From positions 13,457 through 48,651 of the IMG/VR virus record IMGVR_UViG_3300030060_003833: a stretch of DNA of 35,195 bases. One strand, written 5' to 3'. The notes below the pieces were generated by a model that saw only the letters and a list, made by a program, of their open reading frames with translations, made no database searches and was not told the origin of the DNA. The first letter of the stretch is position 1. Each line of letters opens with the position of its first letter. The position numbers and the translations under genes were made by a program. Below, piece by piece: positions 27,895 through 34,737 of this stretch. The DNA comes from a virus.

Positions 27895-29808
27895 ATGAAA
27901 AAACTACTTTACATATTTATATTTTTATTTTCAATTAACACAGTACACTCACAATGCCCACCTAGTACTTGGAGTTTAAACGTTACTATAAATCCAGATC
28001 AATATCCAGAAGAAACATCTTGGTACATAATGAATTTTTTTGGTGACACGCTTATGTACGGTGGACCTTATACTAACATAATAGATTATGAACCACAATA
28101 TGCTGGTGCTTGTGCACCTATAGATAGCTTTTACATTGTTATAAACGATTTATATGGAGATGGTGTAGCAGGTAGTTTGTGGGGTGGTAACGATGGTTCT
28201 GTATATATAGAACAGTGTGGTGACACTATATGGGAGTTGCCTGTTGCTGATTTTGGTTATCAAATATATGACACAATTTATACTTCTGGTTGTCCACCTC
28301 CACCACCTGTATTTGGCTGTATGGATATTAACTATGTAGAGTTTAATCCAGCAGCTACATTAGATACAGGTATGTGTTTAACACTTAAAATATATGGTTG
28401 TACTGACTCATTAGCTTATAACTACTTAGATAGCGCTAATACAGACATAGATATAGACAGTTGTTTACACGAGCTAGAGTTAACAGATTTAGCTGGTAAT
28501 GGTTGGGCTGGTTCTAGCTTAAAGTTATCACAAGCAACAAGTTTAGTACCACCTTTTAACTATCAAGATATAGGCACGTACACTTTGATAGATGGTTTTG
28601 ATACAACATTTTTTATAAATTTATTAGCAGGTTATCCTGTTAGAGCTATTTTTGAAATAACACAACAGTCTGATTTTACAGCTGTACAATGTGGATATAG
28701 CTTATATTCAGAAGATTATGTAGCTATAGATATTGAAGGTGGTTTTGTAAATCCTATACCGCCGTTTTTCCCTGTAACAGGCCAGCCTTATTGTGGTAAC
28801 ACTTGTATAGAAAAAATATTTGGTTGTACTGATAGTTTAGCTATTAATCACGACACATTAGCAAACACAGATGATAGTACTTGTTATTATAATCCTGGCT
28901 GTATGAATCCTATTTATTTAGAGTATGACACGCTTGCTGATTTTGATGATGGTAGCTGTGCCACGTTAGTAGTACTTGGCTGCATGGACTCAACAGCTTT
29001 TAATTATAATCCTGATGCTAATCTTGAAATACAGGGCTCTTGTATACCAGTTGTAACCGGATGCATGGAAAGTCTTGCGCTAAATTTTAACCCGCTTGCT
29101 AATACGCCCGACACGTGTATAGCATATATTTACGGATGTACTGATAGCACAATGTTTAACTATGATAGTTTAGCAAATACTGATGATGGTAGTTGTCAAC
29201 CTTTTGTTTATGGTTGTATGGACTCAACAATGTTTAATTTTAATCCACTTGCTAATGCTGAAGACAATAATAATCCTTGCGTTCCTTATATATATGGCTG
29301 TACTGATCCGAGTATGTTTAACTACCAAGTTAACGCTAACACAGAAGATTTCAGCTGCATACCATTTATTTATGGGTGCACTGATAGTACTGCTATTAAT
29401 TACGACTCACTTGCTAATACTGATAATAACTCTTGTGTTGAGGTTGTTATCGGGTGTATGGATCAAGACGCTTGGAATTATAATATTGCCGCTAACGTTT
29501 ACGATACCTTGGCATGCTTGTATGCGGCGGATTGTATAACAGGTCCTGGTAACCCATATTGGTTAAACGATCCTTGTTATGCTTGGGTGATAGAAGTAGA
29601 TGACTATTGCTGTGAAAATGAGTGGGATAATACATGTCAATTAACTTATGATTATTGCGAAGGCACTTGGGTTGGACCAATACCAAAGCGTATTGCTAAT
29701 TTAGTTTCTGTAACAGATTTATTAGGTAGGCCAAGTAAAATAATTAAGAATAAATTATTGTTGTTTATATATGACGATGGAAGTGTTAAAAAGAAATTTA
29801 TAAGATGA
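27895..29808 (+). CDS. Secreted GCTDS-repeat protein with T9SS-like C-terminal domain
   Basis: This 637-residue protein has a signal peptide (MKKLLYIFIFLFSINTVHS, cut before Gln20). Two domains with a D-GDG/GNGWAG turn follow (about 20-130 and 190-300), typical of flavobacterial secreted proteins. Eleven short Cys repeats begin with GC(T/M)(D/N/E) at residues 141, 168, 310, 335, 362, 389, 414, 440, 468, 494 and 520; the consensus is GCTDS-x-NYDSLANTDDGSC. These repeats are common in marine Flavobacteriia surface proteins and may bind Ca2+ through the Asp-rich ends (inference). The end (about 605-637: VTDLLGRPSKIIKN, FIYDDGSVKKKFIR) matches the type A T9SS sorting-domain style. It would be displayed on or released from the infected cell. 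ATGA overlap couples it to the next gene. Confidence 0.75.
   Translation: MKKLLYIFIFLFSINTVHSQCPPSTWSLNVTINPDQYPEETSWYIMNFFGDTLMYGGPYTNIIDYEPQYAGACAPIDSFYIVINDLYGDGVAGSLWGGNDGSVYIEQCGDTIWELPVADFGYQIYDTIYTSGCPPPPPVFGCMDINYVEFNPAATLDTGMCLTLKIYGCTDSLAYNYLDSANTDIDIDSCLHELELTDLAGNGWAGSSLKLSQATSLVPPFNYQDIGTYTLIDGFDTTFFINLLAGYPVRAIFEITQQSDFTAVQCGYSLYSEDYVAIDIEGGFVNPIPPFFPVTGQPYCGNTCIEKIFGCTDSLAINHDTLANTDDSTCYYNPGCMNPIYLEYDTLADFDDGSCATLVVLGCMDSTAFNYNPDANLEIQGSCIPVVTGCMESLALNFNPLANTPDTCIAYIYGCTDSTMFNYDSLANTDDGSCQPFVYGCMDSTMFNFNPLANAEDNNNPCVPYIYGCTDPSMFNYQVNANTEDFSCIPFIYGCTDSTAINYDSLANTDNNSCVEVVIGCMDQDAWNYNIAANVYDTLACLYAADCITGPGNPYWLNDPCYAWVIEVDDYCCENEWDNTCQLTYDYCEGTWVGPIPKRIANLVSVTDLLGRPSKIIKNKLLLFIYDDGSVKKKFIR
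28315..29529 (+). repeat. Eleven GC(T/M)D coding repeats inside the secreted protein
   Basis: Eleven in-frame units of roughly 75-85 bases start at 28315, 28396, 28822, 28897, 28978, 29059, 29134, 29212, 29296, 29374 and 29452. They are similar at the protein level (Gly-Cys-Thr/Met-Asp-Ser ... Asn-Tyr/Phe ... Ala-Asn-Thr-Asp-Asp ... Cys) but diverged in codons. A 426-base non-repeat domain separates units 2 and 3. Such arrays change copy number by recombination. Confidence 0.85.
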
Positions 29809-30053
29809 GTTTTAAAATGAATAGTTGGAGTGGATATCAAAATTCGCCTATAAAAAAAGATATAAAAGTGTACGAGGGCAGTGGTAAACAAATAATACTT
29901 GATGATAGTAATTTAGGTAAAGAATATTTTGACGAGTATGGTAATAAAGCTAGAGATCATAAAAAAACTAAAGACGTGTTTTATATAAAACCACCAAGAT
30001 TTAAAGGCCCAAGAGAACCAAAAATGCCTATTACAAAATATCCCGTAGCATGA
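29805..30053 (+). CDS. Small basic SPxK-tag protein
   Basis: This 82-residue protein overlaps the preceding stop (ATGA) and is overlapped at its own stop by the next start. It begins MSFKMNSWSGYQNSPIKK. The protein at 32292 begins MSFVMPGWSGFISSPAKA, with SPxK at exactly residues 14-17 in both. The remainder is Lys/Asp-rich and likely poorly ordered, with a few aromatic-basic patches (DVFYIKPPRFKGPREP). It is lysine-rich, has no signal peptide and no known domain. The shared N terminus suggests a targeting or packaging tag (inference). The start at 29805 is chosen because the MSF prefix matches the paralogue. Confidence 0.6.
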   Translation: MSFKMNSWSGYQNSPIKKDIKVYEGSGKQIILDDSNLGKEYFDEYGNKARDHKKTKDVFYIKPPRFKGPREPKMPITKYPVA

Positions 30054-31099
30054 AAAAAATATTATTAATAATAATAGTTATTTTATTTTCTTGCGCAGCG
30101 CCTAAAAAGTGTTGTGGACAAAATAATATAAAAGATATATTTAAGTTTTCTACATTTTACACAGCTGTTAACGGTGGAACATCTATATCAGATGTCGAAA
30201 CTTATAGTGTTACAGATGGTTTAAGTATAGAAACTGTAAAAACACCTTACGATTATAATTTAACTTTAGGTGTACGTAAAATAGCTAGATTTGGTTATGA
30301 AAACAGAGCTAATACATTTTATGATGGTACTGAGTCTAATTATAGTGATGGTGCCACTATAGGTAAAAGAGACGGTGTAGAATTTTTATTTCAAGTAGAT
30401 TACAGAAGACAAGAAGGTGTTGAGTATTTAGATCAACATCATTTTATAAGATATGTTGACAGCGCTTGGTTAGCTAAAGCCGAGTATTTAAAAGATGGTT
30501 TTGCCGATGTAGAGTATTTTGAAACTTCACAAAGGTATAGATATAGTATAGGTAAATTTAGTTTTAATATTGGCGCCGCTCAACGTTTGTCAGAACCATA
30601 CGGTTACGATCCGCTAGAACAATGGATCTTGGATAATGGTAATTTACATTACACTTACTTAGCAATACAAGAAGGTTACACTGTCGACGTTTATAATAGT
30701 GAGTATAAAGATCCAAGCGGGGCAACCGTAGCTAATAGCTCTGAAGTTTGGAAAGAAGTAGTTATACCACAAGTATTAGCTAACTACACTGATAAAAAAA
30801 GAAATGAACTAGACAGAATTATACAACACTCTTTAGTTTTAGGTTTTGATTATTACTACTATAATAAAAGTTTTTGGATTCATAGTTGGGCTAACTTAAT
30901 GCCTTATCATTATGATGATGGTGGTGAGTTTAACTATCATAACTACGTAGATGGTCAATGGTATGATTACTCCGGTGGTTTAATATTTGGACAAAAAATA
31001 AATAAACAGCTAGGTATATTTGTTGAGGGTAAATATAACAAATATTGGAACAGAGAGTGGTACGACTTTAAAACAGGTATTAATTATATAATAAGATAA
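30050..31099 (+). CDS. Exported outer-membrane beta-barrel-like protein
   Basis: This 349-residue protein has a strong N-terminal signal (MKKILLIIIVILFSCAAPKK). Cleavage could be at a lipobox Cys15 or by signal peptidase I before Gln24. The mature part is full of alternating aromatic/polar strands (YNLTLGVRKIARFGYENRAN, VEFLFQVDYRRQEGVEYL, SLVLGFDYYYYNKSFWIHSW, DYSGGLIFGQKINKQLGIFV) and ends in a strand (YDFKTGINYIIR), as in outer-membrane barrels. I recall close relatives in marine phage sequences, with no function assigned. It would sit in the infected cell's outer membrane, perhaps for receptor masking, superinfection exclusion or release. ATGA and TAATG overlaps tie it to both neighbours. 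Confidence 0.6.
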   Translation: MKKILLIIIVILFSCAAPKKCCGQNNIKDIFKFSTFYTAVNGGTSISDVETYSVTDGLSIETVKTPYDYNLTLGVRKIARFGYENRANTFYDGTESNYSDGATIGKRDGVEFLFQVDYRRQEGVEYLDQHHFIRYVDSAWLAKAEYLKDGFADVEYFETSQRYRYSIGKFSFNIGAAQRLSEPYGYDPLEQWILDNGNLHYTYLAIQEGYTVDVYNSEYKDPSGATVANSSEVWKEVVIPQVLANYTDKKRNELDRIIQHSLVLGFDYYYYNKSFWIHSWANLMPYHYDDGGEFNYHNYVDGQWYDYSGGLIFGQKINKQLGIFVEGKYNKYWNREWYDFKTGINYIIR

Positions 31100-31524
31100 T
31101 GGCTTACATACAACATAATAATCCTTTTGCTATTACTAGTTGCGGTAGGCGTAGGCAGTTTATGAACGATAACGCGCCTAAATATGTTAATTCACCTGGT
31201 AAAGATCGTACAGAAGAAAGTCCTTTTGATAAAAGAGTTGATAAAGATAGTATGCCTTGCAATAAACCTAAAAGATCTACTAAAGCTAATAAAAAAATGA
31301 TGGTCAAAGGTTGTGAGGGTGGTCAAGAACGTATTGTTCATTTTGGTGAAAAAGGATATGGTCACAATTATTCTGATGCTGCTAGAAAAAGTTTTAGAGC
31401 TAGACATAAATGTGGTGAAAAGAAAAGTAAACTAAAAGCACAGTATTGGGCGTGTAGAACTTTGTGGGCTGGTAAAGGTGGTTCTACTAAATCAAGTCCA
31501 AAAGGCGTAAAAGGAAAGTACTAA
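31099..31524 (+). CDS. Small basic Cys/His protein with SPxK motif
   Basis: This 141-residue protein starts in a TAATG overlap with the barrel gene. It is very rich in Lys/Arg. SPGK lies at 32-35 and SPFDK follows at 41-45. The centre holds KGCEGGQERIVHFGEKGYGH, then RKSFRARHKC and QYWACRTLWAGKG. The RKSFRARH...C...YWACR pattern recurs in small phage proteins of unknown role and may bind metal or nucleic acid. The tail ends SSPKGVKGKY. No signal peptide is present, so it acts inside the cell or virion. It probably belongs with the other small SPxK proteins of this cluster. Confidence 0.55.
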   Translation: MAYIQHNNPFAITSCGRRRQFMNDNAPKYVNSPGKDRTEESPFDKRVDKDSMPCNKPKRSTKANKKMMVKGCEGGQERIVHFGEKGYGHNYSDAARKSFRARHKCGEKKSKLKAQYWACRTLWAGKGGSTKSSPKGVKGKY

Positions 31525-31525
31525 T

Positions 31526-32047
31526 ATGTTTGATGATTTTAATATAAAAAAATATTTAAATAAAAAACCACCAAGCAATAATTCAAATACTACTAAACAA
31601 GAGATATTAGAATTAACTAAAATACCTATAAGAGAAAAGTTTGTTAAAGAAATGGACGACTCTAGAGTTGTGTTTGGTAAAATAGTTGATGAAAAAAAAT
31701 TAGTAAACAAATTAATTAAAGAGTCAGATAAACTTTTAATGAAAATAAAAAAACACCACAATAGACCAAGACCAAAAGTGTTAGCTAAAAAAATAGGTAT
31801 AAAAATGAAAGATATAGAGTTAAAAACTATGAAAACACCTTCATATCCTTCTGGTCATTCGTTACAAGCTTATTTAATAGCATTAACATTAAGCGATAAA
31901 CATCCACAAAAAAAAGATAAGTTAATGAAAGCTGCACGTGATATATCTTATAGTAGAAGAGTAGCTCGAGCACATTATAAATCTGACTCGTTGTTTGGAG
32001 AACAAATAGGTAAAGATATGTATAACCATATAAAAGATAAGATATGA
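31526..32047 (+). CDS. PAP2-family phosphatase
   Basis: This 173-residue protein carries the full signature of the PAP2 / class A acid phosphatase family. It has Lys73-x6-Arg80-Pro81, Pro108-Ser-Gly-His111 and Ser143-Arg144-x5-His150-x3-Asp154. His150 would be the phosphorylated nucleophile, with His111 the proton donor and Lys73, Arg80 and Arg144 holding the phosphate. There is no signal peptide and no transmembrane segment, unlike membrane PAP2 lipid phosphatases, so it is a soluble minimal version. Residues 1-60 are a charged helical extension. Likely substrates are phosphomonoesters or lipid head groups; the substrate cannot be read from sequence. It lies between two SPxK proteins and overlaps the next start (ATGA). 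Confidence 0.85.
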   Translation: MFDDFNIKKYLNKKPPSNNSNTTKQEILELTKIPIREKFVKEMDDSRVVFGKIVDEKKLVNKLIKESDKLLMKIKKHHNRPRPKVLAKKIGIKMKDIELKTMKTPSYPSGHSLQAYLIALTLSDKHPQKKDKLMKAARDISYSRRVARAHYKSDSLFGEQIGKDMYNHIKDKI

Positions 32048-32289
32048 GTAAAAAGAAAATATTAAATATAGTTGGAAAACTAGAAAAAGCTAGTAATGCA
32101 CACGCTGGTCAAGCTAAAGCACTAGAACAAATAGCAAGAGGTATGCCAATGAGAAACGCACCTTTAAAAGCTTTTGCTTCACCAATGAAAGGTGAGTTAA
32201 AACCTTGTCAAAAAGCAGCTGCTAAAAGAAAATTTGATGTATATCCATCTGCTTACGCTAATATGTGGGCTTCAAACCATAAGTGTTAA
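32044..32289 (+). CDS. Small basic SPxK protein with FDVYPSAYAN motif
   Basis: This 81-residue protein starts in an ATGA overlap with the phosphatase. Residues 1-34 form an amphipathic basic helix. APLK (39-42) and SPMK (46-49) form a doubled SPxK-like tag. The C-terminal half reads CQKAAAKRKFDVYPSAYANM and ends WASNHKC. The C...FDVYPSAYAN...C pattern appears in small proteins of marine phages and large viruses, where it is annotated as hypothetical. The two Cys and a His could bind a metal (inference). No signal peptide or membrane segment is seen. Confidence 0.6.
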   Translation: MSKKKILNIVGKLEKASNAHAGQAKALEQIARGMPMRNAPLKAFASPMKGELKPCQKAAAKRKFDVYPSAYANMWASNHKC

Positions 32290-32291
32290 TA

Positions 32292-32570
32292 ATGAGTTTT
32301 GTTATGCCAGGTTGGAGTGGATTTATTAGTTCACCTGCTAAAGCTACTCGTAAAGTTTGTTTACCAAAAGCTAAAATAGCACGTATGAGTGAGGCTGAAA
32401 AGCAAAAAGTAATAAATGCTAAAAAAGCTGCTGCAGATAAAGGTGAACAAGTTAGAAGTTCAAAAAGTTTTATTAGAGACGGTAGTACTAAAAGCAAAGG
32501 TTTGAGAGACTGGGTTAAACAAGACTGGAGGCAAGTAGCTAATCCAGAAAAAAAGTGTGGAGAAGAATAA
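32292..32570 (+). CDS. Small basic SPxK-tag protein, paralogous N terminus to the gene at 29805
   Basis: The ATG at 32292 is chosen over an upstream in-frame GTG at 32283. It gives MSFVMPGWSGFISSPAKA, which aligns with the 29805 gene so that WSG[YF] and SPxK fall at the same residues (8-11 and 14-17). It also sits 2 bases after the previous stop. The 92-residue product is Lys/Ala-rich, with CLPKAKIARMSEAEKQK, a helical basic middle and a tail LRDWVKQDWRQVANPEKKCG. That LRxWxxxxWx...CG tail also occurs in hypothetical phage and giant-virus proteins. Two Cys could bind metal. No export signal is present. A role in virion or nucleoid binding is inference. Confidence 0.6.
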   Translation: MSFVMPGWSGFISSPAKATRKVCLPKAKIARMSEAEKQKVINAKKAAADKGEQVRSSKSFIRDGSTKSKGLRDWVKQDWRQVANPEKKCGEE

Positions 32571-32857
32571 TGGGTATATATAATAATTTTACATCACCAA
32601 TAAAAAAGAAAAAGACTTCAAAGTCTATTGAGTGGAATGACTCTGATGCTCCTGATGCTAAAGGTAAATTTAAAAATTTAGCTCCGCCTGCATTAGCTAG
32701 TTGGTTAATTAAAACACGTAAAGGTAATTTATCAAAAATTATTAGTAGTTTAAACCAACAGTATGTATTTAACAGAGGTAAAAATCCTAGCTATGCTCGT
32801 AAAATGAAAACAGTAATGAATATAGTTAGAAAAAGATTAGGTAAAACAAAAAAATAA
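32570..32857 (+). CDS. Small basic SPIK-tag protein
   Basis: The start at 32570 overlaps the previous stop (TAATG) and gives MGIYNNFTSPIKKKKTSKS, with SPIK at residues 9-12. An upstream ATG at 32555 would add five residues inside the preceding gene and is less likely. The 95-residue product is strongly basic. Residues 20-45 are a short acidic-basic linker (EWNDSDAPDAKGKFKN). Residues 45-90 form two helices (LASWLIKTRKGNLSKIISSL, ARKMKTVMNIVRKRLGKTK) resembling a nucleic-acid-binding or histone-like surface (inference). No cysteines or export signal are seen. Confidence 0.6.
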   Translation: MGIYNNFTSPIKKKKTSKSIEWNDSDAPDAKGKFKNLAPPALASWLIKTRKGNLSKIISSLNQQYVFNRGKNPSYARKMKTVMNIVRKRLGKTKK

Positions 32858-32861
32858 AATT

Positions 32862-33353
32862 ATGCCGTGTACATTACAAGATTTTAATTTAGAGGCAAGA
32901 GGTTACAACCTTCCAAATACAGCAGGTTTATTTACAGGACCAGGCGTTGGTTTAAATCCAGTTTATAGTGCTGCTAACCAGGGTCCAGTGCCTTCTGGTG
33001 GTGTACCTTTGATATTTATAATGATAGATGTATTTGCCGCTCAACACGGGCATCCACTTGATACAAGTTTTAATAACTTTATAAGTAATATTTGGTCTCA
33101 GTATTCAACTTCTGCTAATCCTTGTAATTTTTTGTTAAATAGATATAACAATTTTAATAATCAATTAACTAACAACACGTACGGTTTAACTCAAACGTTA
33201 TTAAAAACAGCTAAAAGAGATTATTTTGCGCACATGTATAACTTTTGTGGTTGTGGTACTATACCACCAATAGCGCCTTTACCAGCACAAAACCCTTCTA
33301 ATCAAGGAACACCAATAATAGATATTGAACGAAGATACAATGAAGACCTATAA
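32862..33353 (+). CDS. Conserved phage protein of unknown function with Cys-rich end
   Basis: This 163-residue protein starts 4 bases after the SPIK gene behind an aaaatt leader. Residues 1-50 are Gly/Pro-rich (GLFTGPGVGLNPVYSAANQG, PVPSGGVPLIFIMIDVFAAQ). Residues 75-125 are helical with Asn-rich turns (CNFLLNRYNNFNNQL, TLLKTAKRDYFAHMYNF) and lead to CGCG at about 133. The K.AKRDYFAHMYNFCGC pattern resembles small marine phage proteins whose function is unknown. Four cysteines suggest a metal site or disulfides. There is no signal peptide. The proline-rich end (residues about 136-150) is flexible. Its 3' end overlaps alternative starts of the next gene. Confidence 0.5.
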   Translation: MPCTLQDFNLEARGYNLPNTAGLFTGPGVGLNPVYSAANQGPVPSGGVPLIFIMIDVFAAQHGHPLDTSFNNFISNIWSQYSTSANPCNFLLNRYNNFNNQLTNNTYGLTQTLLKTAKRDYFAHMYNFCGCGTIPPIAPLPAQNPSNQGTPIIDIERRYNEDL

Positions 33354-33363
33354 AAAAAAAGAC

Positions 33364-33858
33364 ATGAAAAAAATAAGTAAACACATAAGCTGGAAAGAAG
33401 GTACTTACAGCAGAACAGGTGAAAGATTAAATTTAGATAACACTCCTAATAAAGAACAAATAAAATGCATGAAAGAAGTTGCAGAAAATTTGTTTGAACC
33501 ATTGAGAGAGTGGGTTGGTGGACCAATAAAAATAAATAGCTTTTTTAGAGGTGAGCCTGTTAACACTGCTATAGGAGGTGAAAAACGTTCGCAGCACATG
33601 AAAGGCCAAGCTATAGATATGGACGATACTTTTGGACATAAGACGAACGCAGAGATGTATCATTACATAAAAGATAATTTAGACTTTGATCAAATGGTTT
33701 GGGAGTTTGGTACTGAATATCCTGATGGTAATCCTAACTGGGTACACATTAGTTGGGTGTCACATAGACCTAATAGAAAACAAGAAGTTATTGCTATTAA
33801 GAAAAATGGCAGAACTAGATATATAAAAGATATTGAAGAATATTTAAAAAACAAATAA
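33364..33858 (+). CDS. M15-family peptidoglycan peptidase (endolysin-like)
   Basis: This 164-residue protein fits the M15 D-Ala-D-Ala carboxypeptidase / L-Ala-D-Glu endopeptidase family, which cuts cell-wall peptides. SQHMKGQAIDMD supplies zinc ligands His78 and Asp85, WVHISW supplies His128, and Glu114 in the VWEFG segment is a likely catalytic acid. FRGEPVNTAIGG is the usual SxxR/N-rich loop before the metal site. The ATG at 33364 is preferred because family members start MKKISKHISW-like; a TTG at 33325 and an ATG at 33340 would run into the upstream gene. It has no signal peptide, so the candidate holin at 27244 or another route must let it out. It could also be a virion lysin. Confidence 0.85.
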   Translation: MKKISKHISWKEGTYSRTGERLNLDNTPNKEQIKCMKEVAENLFEPLREWVGGPIKINSFFRGEPVNTAIGGEKRSQHMKGQAIDMDDTFGHKTNAEMYHYIKDNLDFDQMVWEFGTEYPDGNPNWVHISWVSHRPNRKQEVIAIKKNGRTRYIKDIEEYLKNK

Positions 33859-33886
33859 CAATTAATTAATTAAAAAAAAACAAATT

Positions 33887-34261
33887 ATGGCAACACTAAC
33901 ACCTACGTTAACGCTTGCAAGCTCTGACTTAATTAATGGAGAAGATTTTAACCTTTCTGTTACTGATTCATTAGATGTTGTTGGACAAGCGTTTTCATTT
34001 CAAACAGTAGCTACAACATCAGGAGTTGTATTTGCGGCTGCTGCTAATTACACTAAATCATATGTGTACTTAAAAAACCTTAGCACAACGGCTAACGAAA
34101 TAATAACAATAGAAAAAGCAGATAGTGGAGATGAATACTTTACACTAGGAGCTGGAGAGTTTGCTTTCTTTCCTTGGGCATCAGAAGTTGATTTAGCAGT
34201 TGACGCTGCTACAGGATCACCTGTATTAGAAGTAAGAATATTCCAAGCAACTGCTGCTTAA
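33887..34261 (+). CDS. Small beta-sandwich-like structural protein, tandem copy 1
   Basis: This 124-residue protein begins MATLTPTLTLASSD and has the pattern SYVYLKNLST...EIITIEKADSG...FTLGAGEFAFFPW. The 148-aa neighbour at 34288 shares the first ten residues, the YVY(L/V)K strand and (G/D)EFAFFP, so the two are tandem duplicates. The fold is likely a single beta sandwich. I recall such proteins in marine phages beside other small virion genes, and a decoration or fibre-associated role is plausible (inference). Its leader is A/T-only (28 bases) with no SD. No signal peptide, cysteine or enzymatic motif is present. Confidence 0.6.
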   Translation: MATLTPTLTLASSDLINGEDFNLSVTDSLDVVGQAFSFQTVATTSGVVFAAAANYTKSYVYLKNLSTTANEIITIEKADSGDEYFTLGAGEFAFFPWASEVDLAVDAATGSPVLEVRIFQATAA

Positions 34262-34287
34262 TTATAAACAAATAAAAATATATAAAA

Positions 34288-34734
34288 ATGGCAACATTAA
34301 CACCTACATTAACTTTAAGCAGTACTGATGCTTTTGAAAATCAAACAATAAGTCTTTCAGTAACTGATACATTAACTATAGAAGCACCAATGTCTGACAT
34401 ATCTCGTATGGCAACAAACGATAATATTGGTAACGGGGCCGGAGTAATAGTGGCAGATGAATTAACTGATACATATTTTGTATATGTAAAACACACAGGT
34501 TTGTTAGCTAGTAACGGAACTTCTTCTTCTCATGCTAGTAATGACTTTATTACATTGTCTAACGCTGACGGTGAAGCTGGATCTGATATTATAAAATTAC
34601 AACCAGATGAGTTTGCTTTCTTTCCTTTAAAACCATCTGACGGTTCTGATGGTGGAACAGAGGCTGGTGGTTTAAAAGTAACAGCTGCATCTGCTGATGT
34701 AATAGTAGAATTTGGCTACTGGAAAAGATCTTAA
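34288..34734 (+). CDS. Small beta-sandwich-like structural protein, tandem copy 2
   Basis: This 148-residue protein begins MATLTPTLTLSSTD and is a diverged duplicate of the 124-aa gene just upstream. The shared elements are the N terminus, the YFVYVKHTG strand, a D(I)xKLQPDEFAFFPL segment and a closing strand (DVIVEFGYWKR). It is longer by an inserted loop with RMATNDNIGNGAGVIVADEL and another with SNADGEAGSDI. Copies of unequal length suggest different partners or positions in one assembly. The gap from copy 1 is 26 bases of A/T-only DNA, ending aaaa before the ATG. The function is unproven; a virion decoration role is an inference. Confidence 0.6.
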   Translation: MATLTPTLTLSSTDAFENQTISLSVTDTLTIEAPMSDISRMATNDNIGNGAGVIVADELTDTYFVYVKHTGLLASNGTSSSHASNDFITLSNADGEAGSDIIKLQPDEFAFFPLKPSDGSDGGTEAGGLKVTAASADVIVEFGYWKRS

Positions 34735-34737
34735 TAA

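Noticed and set aside
28315-29529. Regularly spaced repeats resembling a CRISPR array
   Set aside because: Units are diverged at DNA level, in frame, and encode a Cys-Asp protein repeat. There are no identical repeats or unique spacers.
29183-29539. 118-codon + strand frame in the repeat region
   Set aside because: It is an out-of-frame reading of the GCTDS repeats. The real frame has a signal peptide and T9SS-like end, while this one is Leu/Ile-rich noise.
33325-33363. Longer M15 peptidase from a TTG at 33325 or ATG at 33340
   Set aside because: These starts lie inside the preceding gene, and the added residues do not fit the family start. The ATG at 33364 gives the usual MKKISKHISW beginning.
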